Positions 48,787-59,365 of a stretch of 64,000 nt of DNA are shown here, one piece after another. The translations under genes were made by a program, and so were the position numbers. This DNA comes from Nematostella vectensis (lineage: Eukaryota > Cnidaria > Anthozoa > Actiniaria > Edwardsiidae): the NCBI RefSeq assembly GCF_932526225.1, contig NC_064046.1:10751719-10815718 (forward strand), written 5' to 3'. Numbering within the stretch: the first letter of the stretch is position 1; every line of letters starts with the position of its first letter. The notes beneath the pieces were generated by a model. It had not been told where the DNA came from. It did no database searches and saw only the letters and a list, made by a program, of their open reading frames with translations.

Positions 48787-51700
48787 CTGCAATGTCGCCC
48801 AGATTTTAAAGAAGGTCAATCAGCCATTACTTTGTTATTGTTTACATTCGAAATAAAATAGTAGTGTGCGGGAAAACAAATCCACAATCAAAGTCTTGTA
48901 TTTCATTGATGAGATTTTATAAAAAGTATTTTAGTTACTCGCTTGGATTAGCTGATAGAAATGGTTTTGTGTGTGTCCTCATTTAACTAGAGCATAAAGG
49001 GGAGGGGTATTGTATAGGTATTGGAGCCTACCCCCCCAGGGAGAACCTTAAGCAACCAGGATAAAATGATTGGAAAATGGTGCATAGATTTGTGCATGGT
49101 ATATTTAGTCAATATAATCATTTCTTTTTATTTGTATATTCTAATAATCATGAGATCTTACTTATTTTGTGGGACAATCCCTCCCTGAACATGCATTTGA
49201 ATGGAATGTGTTATCCCAGAAAGGATCCAAAATTAAACAATTAGATATTTCATAAGCAGTCTGGACCCACTGTCTACATATAGAGGTCATATGATATAAT
49301 ATAATGGAGCAACTGGGGGTGTCATGCTAGAATTTAGGGGCAGCAAAGAGGGTAGATCTAGCTAATCTTCAATAAGAAAACAATATGTTTTTCTGTTACA
49401 AGTGTAACCCTAGCTAGATGCCTTGCAGTTGAATAGATGCAGTAACATGTAAAACACTTAAATTTATCTATACATTTATTTTTAAACAAATTTACACCTT
49501 CAAATATAACCAAGTTTCTAGTAAGCTTTATAGCTTACTGGTTTACATAATAGTGGTCTTTATTTCTAAATGCCATGCCTGCAATGCATCATGGGTAGTA
49601 ATATCCTGTAAATACATATTATAAGTTATGAATATTATTAAATGCTCTGCACCATGTTATCCTGTGAGTTGGATATGTGATTCAATCATACTTTGAGATG
49701 AGTTTTCAAATTTTGAAGAAAATTGTTAATTTAACAAATATGGGACATTTCACATAGGGGCTTATAAGTGTTGAGGTAAATCAGCTTCCCCTCATTCTGC
49801 TATTATACAGGTGTCACTGGGTTTTTGTGAATCAGTTTATTTTAAGACATGCAGATTGCCAATCTGATTCAAACTTTGTGTTAAAGTTTCGGCTGAGCTC
49901 CTAATTTGTGCATGCGCCATAACAAGAAGAAGAGCATTGGAGCCGGTTTGAGTTCACCACAATCTTTATTGCATGTGGGGTGGCCATGGCGCACGGACCA
50001 TGAACGACTAACAGACATGAAACCACCGGCCAAGACCACAGGCTCAGCTAACTAACTATAGCCATTCTAGCAATGCATCCTTACATCAATCACGAGTGCA
50101 ACTAACATAATTACTGCTGATTGGCTACCCTGGTTCCACAGCCTCAAACGTCTTTCTATTTAGTGGCCAAATAGAGAGACATTCAAGGCACTGGAACCAG
50201 GGTATGATTGGCCTGTCTGTATGCGCATATTCAAAAAACAAACAAGCGGTTACACTAAAATAATACAGATGATTGACTTAACTTGTGAGCCTCTGGTTCA
50301 CACCAGATTCACACTGCTACACATGTTCTCGTGACACATATATGTTTATTATGCTATAAGTCACTGTGTCTAGCTTGGAGATTTCTGGACTGAGGGGCTG
50401 TTGCAGGGGGTGGGGCACTGGGGGCATTTGTCCCCCATCCCCCTTCCCCAATATCTAAAAAATATATAAGGAAAGGAGACCAGTAGGGTCTGTGTCCCCC
50501 CAACATTTTTTTAATGTTTCTGTATTCTGAGCCCTCCCCCCCAATTATTTTAAGCCTGCTACAGGTCTGGGATGGAACCAATCCGATCTTACATTTGGAG
50601 CCACTATACTTTAGCCTCCTTGGCTTTTGAATGAAGTTTGTGTTGAATGAAGTTATTAGATCCTTAGATCTTTGAAGTTGTCAAAATCGCAAGCTAAATA
50701 TATTTACCAGCTAAAAAGCACAGTAGGCCGTAGAATAAACCTGGACTCACCAATATAACACACGAATGATGATAAAGTCAACACGATTCGAAGACGTTTG
50801 TAGTGAGCAATTGATGTACTCGTTCCCAGAGCTCCTCGATTCTTGTTTGAGTTTGCGTTACAAACAGCCATGATATAGACGAAAGAAACAGTTTACGGTT
50901 CCACTCAAAAAGCACCTATTTTGCTGACAGGAACTTAAATTCAATTTAACTAGATTAATTATACCCTCAAACACATCCATAGGAATCTTTTCGTGAAAAC
51001 CAACATATGAATATATTTGGCTCAAGTTAGTCCACCAACAGGTCACGCACAAAACAAAGCTCTGATGGCAAGTTAGTTTAGCGCAATGCGCCACAAGTAG
51101 AAAGATCCACTAAAATCATTATAATAGATTGTTGTCCTAATGACTAATTTACTTACGATGACATATCGCAGTCAATTCCCTGTGCGTTTTTACCAGCGTA
51201 ATTGGCTTACGTGGAAGAGGTGCCAAAGGGACGAGCAATCTCGCACCCGGGGTGCAAGGTACAAGAGGGTACAGGGCCCAGGGTTGCTTGCCGCTGACAC
51301 ACAAAAAAAATTGGGCTCTTAATAGCGAATTTTTATCCCAGATACATAATAACACTATAATCCCTACTTGAACTAGTAGGGATTATAATTCTTTGCGATT
51401 TTTAGAAAATGTACTGAATTTAGTACGTGCCTTTTAGAACTAAACTAGTGCGAAGAATCCATCCTTTTCCCCAAAAAGTATATATGGATATTCAATTGAC
51501 ATATTCATGTCCTCCTAAAATTAAAATAAAAAAAGGTAAAAACAAAATCCACGGCATTACTGATGATTAATAAGTCTGCTAACCGATCACCAAAGAAGCC
51601 CTATGACTCTAACTAAAAGTCTGTTTTTCGCAGTTTCACACAGGTATCCCATGCCGCCTTCATCCGGGATACAACTCCGCCTGACACAAGTAATAGTTCC

Positions 51701-52475
51701 TTCCTTGTGAGGGGAAAGTGAAAGTGTTGTTCAAAGAAATGATGTTTTACGTGGAATTTTCCTGCTCAGTGTGGTCTTTGTCTTCGAGAAATGCTCTACT
51801 TTGAGCAACCATCGATGGTGTTGATTTTACTTTTCTAAGAATAAAGAAAAGGTAAGAGAAGAAGATTTTTAGTGGTAGAGTAATGTCGTGTTTTTGCCTC
51901 CAGTACAAGGAAAGTGTTTTGTGTTTACACTTTGAACTCAGTTTATGAATTGCTTGTAGTTTAAAATGTTTTAGAAAAGATCATTTTTTTCGTACTCTAC
52001 CTTTTTATTTATATGTCTTCGTGTATTGCTGCTGTCTTTATAATTCTGAATCTAGATTTTTCTGTGGTTTTCTAAGCAAAGAGTTATCGTTTTTCAAAGT
52101 TTCGTGTCTTACCGTTAAAAGTGTTTCTAGTCATAGAAACAGCTATTATGAAAGTATGATTCGACGCTTTAAAATAACATTCAATTTTATTAAAGTTTCG
52201 AAAAGTTTTGCGGATAAAGTGTAATGATGAGTCAGTGATACTTGTTCTGGCAATATCGAAACCGGAAGTAGACCTAAATAATCTCAAATACGTTCATATC
52301 ATTACATCGTTACATATCTTAATCAATCTTGAAGTCTAGCTGAATGCTTAAAACAAAAATACCACTAAGGGGGCAACTATTTTACTTAATCAAGAAGGTG
52401 GCTTTGTAGGTTTTTATTTAAATGGTAACTGGCTCACAGGAAGTTTTTTGCCATGTAGCGGAGGCTTTATTCTTC
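48787..52475. other. Gap between PEPD and the SPATA2-like gene, first part
   Basis: No complete gene is visible. It must contain the first PEPD exon and, on the + strand, probably a noncoding first exon of the SPATA2-like gene (a possible donor AAAAG/GTAAGAG is at about 51,850). A diverged copy of the CAGGGGCTCATAAG MITE with its own internal insertion lies at about 49,757-50,300. A short perfect inverted repeat (TATAATCCCTAC and GTAGGGATTATA) sits near 51,356-51,388. Remaining frames look like noise. Confidence 0.5.
49757..50300. mobile_element. Old copy of the CAGGGGCTCATAAG MITE
   Basis: The left part reads AGGGGCTTATAAG and then TATTATACAGGTGTCACTGG and TTTTAAGACATGCAG, clearly related to the complete element at 24,931. 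The right part reads AATACAGATGATTGACTTAAC and TTGTGAGCCTCTGG. About 300 bp between (roughly 49,920-50,220) does not belong to the family and may be a second insertion. Confidence 0.6.
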
Positions 52476-53466
52476 TTAAGGGTGTACTGACATTAGTGTT
52501 GCTCAGTAACGACGTTGCTACGCTGGTGGCGTTGAGCGCGCGCGTATACATAACACAGAATTCGTCATTTCAAGCTTAACTGAAGTAAAAGAAATAAAAA
52601 TATGCGTTTCAAGTTCCCAAAAATTGACTTTAAGTTGATCTCATCCTTTTCGGGTGAGGATATTTCCAATATTTTGTAAAAACGAAGGTTCAGCGAATAT
52701 TTAGTCAAGCCAACCTTTTTGAAGCCAAAGTTTTCAATTTTCACTACCTGCGCGCGCTGCAAACACCGAACGCTTGCGCACACACTGAAAATTTTATTTC
52801 AAAGTAGCATGCGCTGTATCAGAATTTTAAAATACTTTTTTAATTTTCATTATGACATGACGGATATCGTTCCTTTGAAGTGTAAATACCACGAAACACT
52901 ATTGGAATTTGTTTTTAAACTTCATTTCAATTTCATAATATGAGATATCAGTGTGTCTGAGCAGGCCGAATGAGCACACGCGGGCCTTGTTTCACTTCCG
53001 GTTCTACGTTTTCTAAAAAAAAGCTTTTTTGTCACCAAGTTATTTCAAAACGCAACATTCTTTCTGTAATCCTTTTTATTAAATGCTCCTTTATATAGCC
53101 AAGCATAGATTTAGCGTTAATCTAACAAAAACCAAAATTATATCAAATAATCTGAATTTCAGGACCTTTGAAAAATCATAAAAAAACAATTACTCAATCA
53201 TTTCTAAAACACATGCTTGGCTTAATGCACCCATCCCTCAAGACTCATAAAACGTATTCAGTATTTGTTTTCGAGCAATTTTACTTGAAATATTTGCTTT
53301 TATCTGTATCTATGGCGTCACATTATGACGTCACGGGGTAACGTCATCATAATAGTCAGCACACCTGTGGTGGTCAACTTGGCAAATATCAGACCCTAAA
53401 GACTTTCTAAAAGGCTTTTATGCTTTATTCAATTTTCCTTAGCAACAGATGTCAGTACACCCTTAA
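52476..53466. mobile_element. piggyBac-type non-autonomous element with TTAA target sites
   Basis: The left end TTAAGGGTGTACTGACATTA and the right end ATGTCAGTACACCCTTAA are inverted copies with TTAA at each outer edge, the target preference of piggyBac transposases. After the tip the inversion continues as TGTTGCT and AGCAACA. The 990-bp interior has only short frames, so it would need a transposase supplied elsewhere. It sits upstream of the SPATA2-like coding exons and may fall in that gene's first intron. Confidence 0.8.
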
Positions 53467-54205
53467 ACAACAATGCAATATATTTTTAGACCCAAAGGTC
53501 CCAAATCTCTCTTCAAAGGTTAGCCCCCTAAACCTAACAATAATAATTGGTCTATTACCCAGTGAGAGCTAGGTAATGACCACAGTGCCCAGTGGCCATT
53601 CAGTAAAAAAAGTGGAACTAAAAAAAGGTGTTCCTTACACAAAAGTCGTTACCAATGTTACTTTATGTTAATGTTCCACATTATTTTATTAGCCCGGCTT
53701 TATGATTCAGTTTATGCACCACAGTATATGCAGAGCCAACTGTATAGTGGAGCTTAAATTATGTAATATAACATGAAAGGTCACATAAAGTTCTTTGCTG
53801 GTATTGAACACATTTCAGCAACTTTATAGAATGTATCTGGTTTTACTTGAACATAACCTTGCTCCTCCATCCCTTGCATACCTATCAGTGTCACTGTTTT
53901 AAATACTTGTTAAAAAATACAGTATCTTTCAAGTACATAACAAGGTTCCTATCTTTTAGAGTACATGCACTTGTAAAACCCTTGTCTACCTGGTTTAAGG
54001 TTTTTAAATGTTTTATGCATAGTAGCCAGCTTTTGTTAACTTATTAGTTTAATTAAAAAAGCTTTGCCAAAAGAAAGAATTCACTTAACTTCAAAGTAGG
54101 GTTGTGATACTATTTTCTTGACAACTTTTAAAATTATTAACTTGATATTTTTACAGGGGAACCCCAGTACTTCACTCTATTTATTCTTGTTTCTTTTCAC
54201 CACAG
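53467..54205. other. Sequence before the first SPATA2-like coding exon
   Basis: AT-rich DNA without a supported gene. It ends in the pyrimidine-rich acceptor TTTCTTTTCACCACAG, so this stretch is intron and a further exon must lie upstream, probably noncoding or with only a few codons. Confidence 0.5.
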
Positions 54206-57200
54206 GGTGCCCACCATACATGATGGACTGTAAGGAGAATGTTCCAGATCGTCTAATCCTGTTTGACACCTACAAGACACTGTACACCGCAAATAAAAAG
54301 CACAAGAATACAACTGATGACAACAGTGATGTCCTACAGTTTAAAGAGAATACAAAAGCATATCTCAATACCCACAAATTTTCAGAGAAGTTCTCTCTTC
54401 TAGATTTTATGCATTTGTTTCTTGAAGCATTGAAATTATATGTGGAACATACGGATGGAAATACCTTTGAAGATATAAGCTTGGGGTTTGAGAACTTGGA
54501 GAAATTTGGCAAAAATCTCATGAGAACACCATGGAGGCGTGAGTTTTATACCATCAAGGTAATGTTTAGTCAAATATCTATGCTTCTTTGAGTTCCTTAG
54601 AAAAAAACATGTCAAGCTCAATTATTAAAGCTGCCTTTGAATAACTTTAGAAATACCAATCTCGCAGGAGTTTTCCAAAATGATACCCAATTTTTCATTA
54701 GTTGCATTCTAATTCAATTGTTGAATGGAACCTATGACTAGAATTTGCATATTCGTTAGTCATGATTCTTTAATCTAAATTATTAGTCTTAATCTTGACC
54801 ATAGCACGTGGATAGGGTTCTCGGTAATCTACTAAGACAACTATTAAAGCCAAAATAGTTTATTAGGAGTCCTATCAATTGAAGTTACTGGACCTCCGGC
54901 CAAGTCACCCACAGACTCCACATACTCCATCAGATTTACCGGGTTTATTAACCTGATCACATTGCCCATTTTACTAAATTTGTTTTCTCCTTTTCTTGAT
55001 AGCTCTTCACATGTTTCTTCAAGCACAGTATCGAGTCTCACGTACCATTTGGTACTGATGTCCTTGCCCTCTATGGGTATACACCCAAGAGGAATGATGT
55101 TATGGTTCTCCAAGAACCGTTGGATCTCGACCGAATCGCTTTGGTTTCCTTTGAATTGTTTCTCGCTTCCATGGAGATGAAATTCATGTCCTCTATTGCT
55201 CATGAACTATGTGACTACTCTGAAAATACGCTCATGTGTATCATCAAAGCGCGCTGGCGTAATGTTGGTGGGAAGGAAACAGTGTTGAGTTCTATCGCAA
55301 AGAGGTACTCGCTTTTACCGCCCAAGAGAATCAAACTCGATCATGATGGTATGGTGGATAAAAGCGGTCCTTCAGAGGGCGAGCCACATAATCAGTACGA
55401 AAAGCCACACAGTACTCTCCATGAGAAAGAAAGCGAGATGGTCCGAAATGCTCGCGAAATTAGAGATTCTGTTGGTAATGAAGGGCTGAAATCAAGGGAG
55501 CTCACAGACAAATATTCCACTTCAAAAGATGGAAGTGGGCGTGACATAATTATCACCGGAAGTCAGAGCTACGATCATTCTAATGTATACAAGTATGACA
55601 AGTATCTCAACGGATCTGAGCGTGGTAGCCTAGAAAGTAAAGGGTCTGAAAGTTATGATAAAAGGCTCTACAAAGCATCTGTTGGCGAGCCGGCATATCG
55701 CACTACCAGGAGTAACCAGGAGGGTATTCTGAACCAAAAACAAAGAATGACGTATCCTCTAGCAAATGTCCCCGGTAGGGACAGTTCCCCAAAAAGGTAC
55801 ACTATGCCTGCAGATATGGGACCTACCCGGGGCGCTTTTAATGATGACCATATTTACCAAACCTTTACTGAGAGTATTACCGATGAAGAACTTTACGGAG
55901 AAGTAAGTCCAGCAGATCATAACACATTGTTGTCTGAGAAGATAGCTTCGGCAGGTGGTGTATCTCGTTTTGTCGGTAGCAGTGAATGGCGCGGCCAAGG
56001 TAGCGATATTGATTACGAGACTCTATGGGATGGAGGGCCAGCGCAGATCTTACCCCCCTCTAAAGGTTTACCGCCACCTGAATACTCTAACTCACTCGGA
56101 AAGGATTCCATTCCACCGCAGCAGAAAGTCCACGATGATTGGGTCGTTATTGAGAATGGTGTTTCTGATATGAACCTCGGTGGTCAATCAAGAGGGGTGC
56201 TCTACCCGGGTAAAGCTGTCCCGGCAGTTGTTCAAGACCAGAGCCAAAATGCAACCGTAAGGCATTGGTCTGATCCCTACGTATTAAAGCCACAACAAGC
56301 ACAGTCGACCAGGAGCTTTTCAGAAGTTCTCAGATCCGATCGTACTGGACAATTATCACGTGTCAAGTCTGATCCGTTATCACACTCGAGAAAAATCGCC
56401 GACGAGTTCCCTCGTCTTCCTCCCAAAGTGACATCAGATACTTATCCGCCCCTCCAGAGTGTAGTTGTTTCTTCTAAAAACCTCGCAGATGTCAGCACAG
56501 CTGTCCCTCGGTCATTAAAGGTCCACTCGTCTGGTAAGGATGGTGTTTGCTTTTTGTGCTCGAAACCCCCTTCTCGCGAATGTCTGCATTGTTCAAAGTT
56601 GTTTTGCGAAGAGCACGCAAATATTTTCAAGGGCCTGTCATGTCCGGAAGCCAGAACACGTCATCAATTTGTGAAGAAGGATGTTTACAATAGTGTAACG
56701 TATGATCAGAGTCGGAATGTCGCAGTCCTTGATGAACGCCACGTGCCTCGTGACGCGACTGCCACTCCCTTGGGTACAAGTAGGGATATACCCACCGCGG
56801 TCTACTCAAAGGAATCACGAAGTACAAGCAAAGATATCACTTTAGCTGTATACTTGCCTAATGAATCAGGAAGCTCTAATAGGGATATACCAACCGCGGT
56901 CTACTCAAAGGAATCGCGAAGTACAAGCAGAGATATCCCTTTAGCTGTATACTTGCCTAATGAATCAGGAAGCCCTAATAGGGATATACCAACCGCGGTC
57001 TACTCAAAGGAATCGCGAAGTACAAGCAGAGATATCCCTTTAGCTGTATACTTGCCTAATGAATCAGGAAGCCCTAATAGGGATATACCCACCGCGGTCT
57101 ACTCTAACAGCGAGTCAGGAATCACCAGCAAGAGTGCCGTCCCTAAACGAAATCCAACTCGCGAGTTTTCGACAGACCCCATGTACCACAACCCAAGCAC

Positions 57201-57591
57201 CAAAAGCCCGAACGCGGCGTGTGAATTTTGCAGCCTGGAAGCCGGCAAGCTTATGTGTGATAAGTGCCTAAAGGTTTGTTGCCGTCAATGTCTGCAGTTC
57301 TTTGACAAGGATCTTTGTGAAAATGATAAAGGTGCGCACCATTTCCTTGAACTGGTGGGAGACAAGCAAGGGCTAGAGCCGTGGTCATGTGAGCGATGCA
57401 CGTTGTGGAACCCTGCCGATCATCTGGTGTGCTCCGCCTGCGCGTCAACGCGCGGGGTAAGTAAAGCGGAATTTCCTGAGCCTGGTACACGCGCCTGCAA
57501 CCACTGCACGTACGGAAACGATGCTAGGGCTGCCATCTGTAAGATGTGTCACAAGTCAATGGACCAAACGAAACCCGAGAGTTACCTTTAG
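54206..57591 (+). CDS. SPATA2/tamozhennic-like PUB-domain protein with NZF fingers
   Basis: Two coding exons, 54,206-54,558 (first ATG at 54,220) and 55,003-57,591, give about 975 residues. Residues 1-200 match the SPATA2 PUB region: WRREFYTIK joins across the intron to LFTCFFKHSIE, followed by LYGYTP and VSFELFLASMEMKF. In vertebrates this PUB domain binds CYLD, while a short PUB-interacting motif recruits HOIP of the linear ubiquitin ligase. TDEELYGEVSPAD near residue 407 is a plausible equivalent. A Cys/His cluster starts near residue 625 (CFLC, CLHC, CEEH). Then come RDIPxAVY repeats (about 708-820), a second cluster near 851 (CEFC, CDKC, CRQC) and two NZF fingers near 906 and 942 (WSCERCTLWN and CNHCTYGN). 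Drosophila tamozhennic also pairs PUB with such a finger. The role in ubiquitin signalling is inferred from these domains. Confidence 0.88.
56782..57120 (+). repeat. Coding 99-bp tandem repeat in the SPATA2-like gene
   Basis: Three to four units of 99 bp (33 residues), each made of two related halves: RDIPTAVYSKESRSTS and RDIPLAVYLPNESGSPN. The repeated start AATAGGGATATACC occurs at about 56,878, 56,977 and 57,076. Units are almost identical at DNA level, so the array is young and probably variable in length. It keeps the reading frame and lies in an otherwise low-complexity linker. Confidence 0.9.
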
Positions 57592-57670
57592 TTCGTCTGT
57601 AAGGTAACAAGGCATAGAGCCATTGTATTCAATTTGTTTCAGAAGCCCAAGATTATACTGCATGTACGAC

Positions 57671-57676
57671 AATAAA
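57671..57676 (+). promoter_or_regulatory. Polyadenylation signal of the SPATA2-like gene
   Basis: AATAAA lies 80 bp after the stop codon, the first such hexamer downstream. The cleavage site would be expected 10-30 bp further on. Confidence 0.6.
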
Positions 57677-59344
57677 GCTGGAGATCATCAGCAAGATTTA
57701 CACAAAATTTACAGAAAAGAAAATTAGAAAACCTTTAAAAGAGATCATCATTAGAGACGCTTATTACTATTATCTTAATAAGGCGGATACCCCAAAGCGG
57801 GACGCTATTTAGAATATCCATTTGTATATGTACTTTGTTTTGGTTGGATGATTGCTTTGATGGGGTACAACAGTGCGATAGTAATAAACGGTCGTACCTA
57901 AAGTTAGAACTCCAGTCGTGCGAAAACGACTCATTAAATGGACCATTGAATGGAATCATTGAGTGGAACAGGTTCAGGAGAATTCCATAGCCGGAGGGGG
58001 GGGTTGACTTTCCAGAAAAGTAGACAGAGGATTTTTCCGATCTTGGCATCTCTTAGGGTATAAAATTCGAACAATTGCTATTACTATGCGTTTTTTTTCC
58101 CGATTCTGCTATCTTTTAGGGTTAAAAATTTCTTCGACCACACCCAATTAGATATCTTTTAGGAGGTACCCCGGGTTCCAGAGAAGCACTGCCATCTATA
58201 TTAGAGTGATTGCGTAAATTAAAGTTTGTGTTCATGCTAAGTAACTTTTTCATTATTATTTTCGGAAACTTTAGGCTATGTTCAATCGTCGTATTAACCA
58301 TGAGCCGTTTTTAATGCAAATGCATGTAAATGACGTTTGAACTCAGCCTTAGTGCATTACATGCGGGAAAACTGTAAAATAAAAACTATGGACAAAATGA
58401 CGTTTGAACTTAGCCTTAGTGCATTATATGCGGGAAAACTGAAAAATAAAGACTATGGACAAGATGACGTTTGAACTTAGCCTTAGTGCATTATATGCGG
58501 GAAAACTGTAAAATAAAGACTGGACAAAATAATCTTGTTTAGTATTAAAGATTTTGCATTCATATTAGAAGCGTATCTTTTTGTATGTTTTTATCTACTC
58601 GGTCAATATATTTATAAGTTCTAGCATGGCGCGAGGGGAATTTAGTGATTTTTCCCCGACACCGAGGGATGATTAGTTGAAGTCCCGACGCCGCAGGCGT
58701 CTACCTTAACCCTCCTGTACACGGAAATTTAACCTACACTCTTCAAAGTACTTATCAGAAAGGATCGTCACAATTTATTTAGAGACTCTAATGTTAAGTT
58801 TACTAAGTTACACTTCCCCTGCTTCTACAAAACGTTGCCCAATTACTGAAAGTAAAAATACCAGTTACCGCGCGCCATGACTTTACTGCCCGATTACTGA
58901 AAGTAAAAATACCAGTTACCGCGCCCCATGACTTTACTGTCCGTCAAGATAACACCCAAGATAGCAAACTTTGTCGTCTTGTTACTTCCAGCCATATTAT
59001 TTTCAAGGTACAAGTCGATAAAAGCAGGGGAAATGCAATGCCATGATTTCAGAACATTTCCTAGTTCTGCCAACCATAAACTCCCAGCTAATTACTGTCG
59101 GCATACAACATGTTGCCCAGTCACTGGCAATTTAACAAGTTGTTACCAGACAGGGTATCAAACTATGTTCACTAGGTATTAGTCAACAGTACCGAGAACA
59201 TCGTGAATCAAATCCTAATTTCAGATATCAGACCCTCGACAACTGTTACCAGCCAAGATACCAAACACTGTTCAATCGGTATTGGTCAAAGGAACCAGAA
59301 CATCGTCAATAAAATCCTATTCCAGACATTAGGCCATTGACCAG
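57677..59344. other. Intergenic DNA between two converging genes
   Basis: No gene is supported. It includes a dispersed block at about 57,995-58,180 (GACTTTCCAGAAAAGTAGAC and TAGGGTATAAAA words) related to 42,060-42,200, and a three-copy 66-bp repeat at 58,325-58,520. A two-copy repeat of about 52 bp lies at 58,838-58,940, and GPAA1-derived repeats lie at its right end. A sequence TATAAGTTCTAGCATGGCGC at 58,611 also occurs at about 41,789, marking another dispersed family. Confidence 0.6.
58325..58520. repeat. 66-bp tandem repeat, three copies
   Basis: Each unit has ATGACGTTTGAACTTAGCC, then TTAGTGCATTATATGCGGGA, then AAAATAAAGACTATGGACAA. The second and third units are closest to each other. 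There is no coding potential. Confidence 0.85.
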
Positions 59345-59365
59345 TTATTGCCAGCCAAGATACCA
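59100..59365. repeat. Tandem repeats derived from the GPAA1 3' end
   Basis: About three imperfect units of roughly 110-120 bp, each with CCAG(CC)AAGATACCAAAC, a block like TTCAATCGGTATTGGTCAA, and CAGAACATCGTCAATAAAATC. The rightmost unit overlaps the last codons and stop of GPAA1 (CCAGCCAAGATACCAAAACA is antisense to the codons for FWYLGW). The others lie downstream in its 3' flank. Confidence 0.7.

Noticed and set aside
50751-50871. ATG at 50,871 followed by a strong donor (TTG/GTGAGT) as the first PEPD exon
   Set aside because: Its phase leaves one base, whereas the exon at 48,786 needs two, and its peptide does not resemble the prolidase N terminus.
51149-51355. Minus-strand frame ending in PLPRKPITLVKTHRE
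   Set aside because: It overlaps a similar-length frame on the other strand, has no neighbours or splice context, and looks like a transposon remnant.
54118-54219. The upstream methionine of the long frame before the first SPATA2-like coding exon
   Set aside because: It lies in the intron upstream of the acceptor CACCACAG at 54,201-54,205; the first usable ATG after the acceptor is at 54,220.
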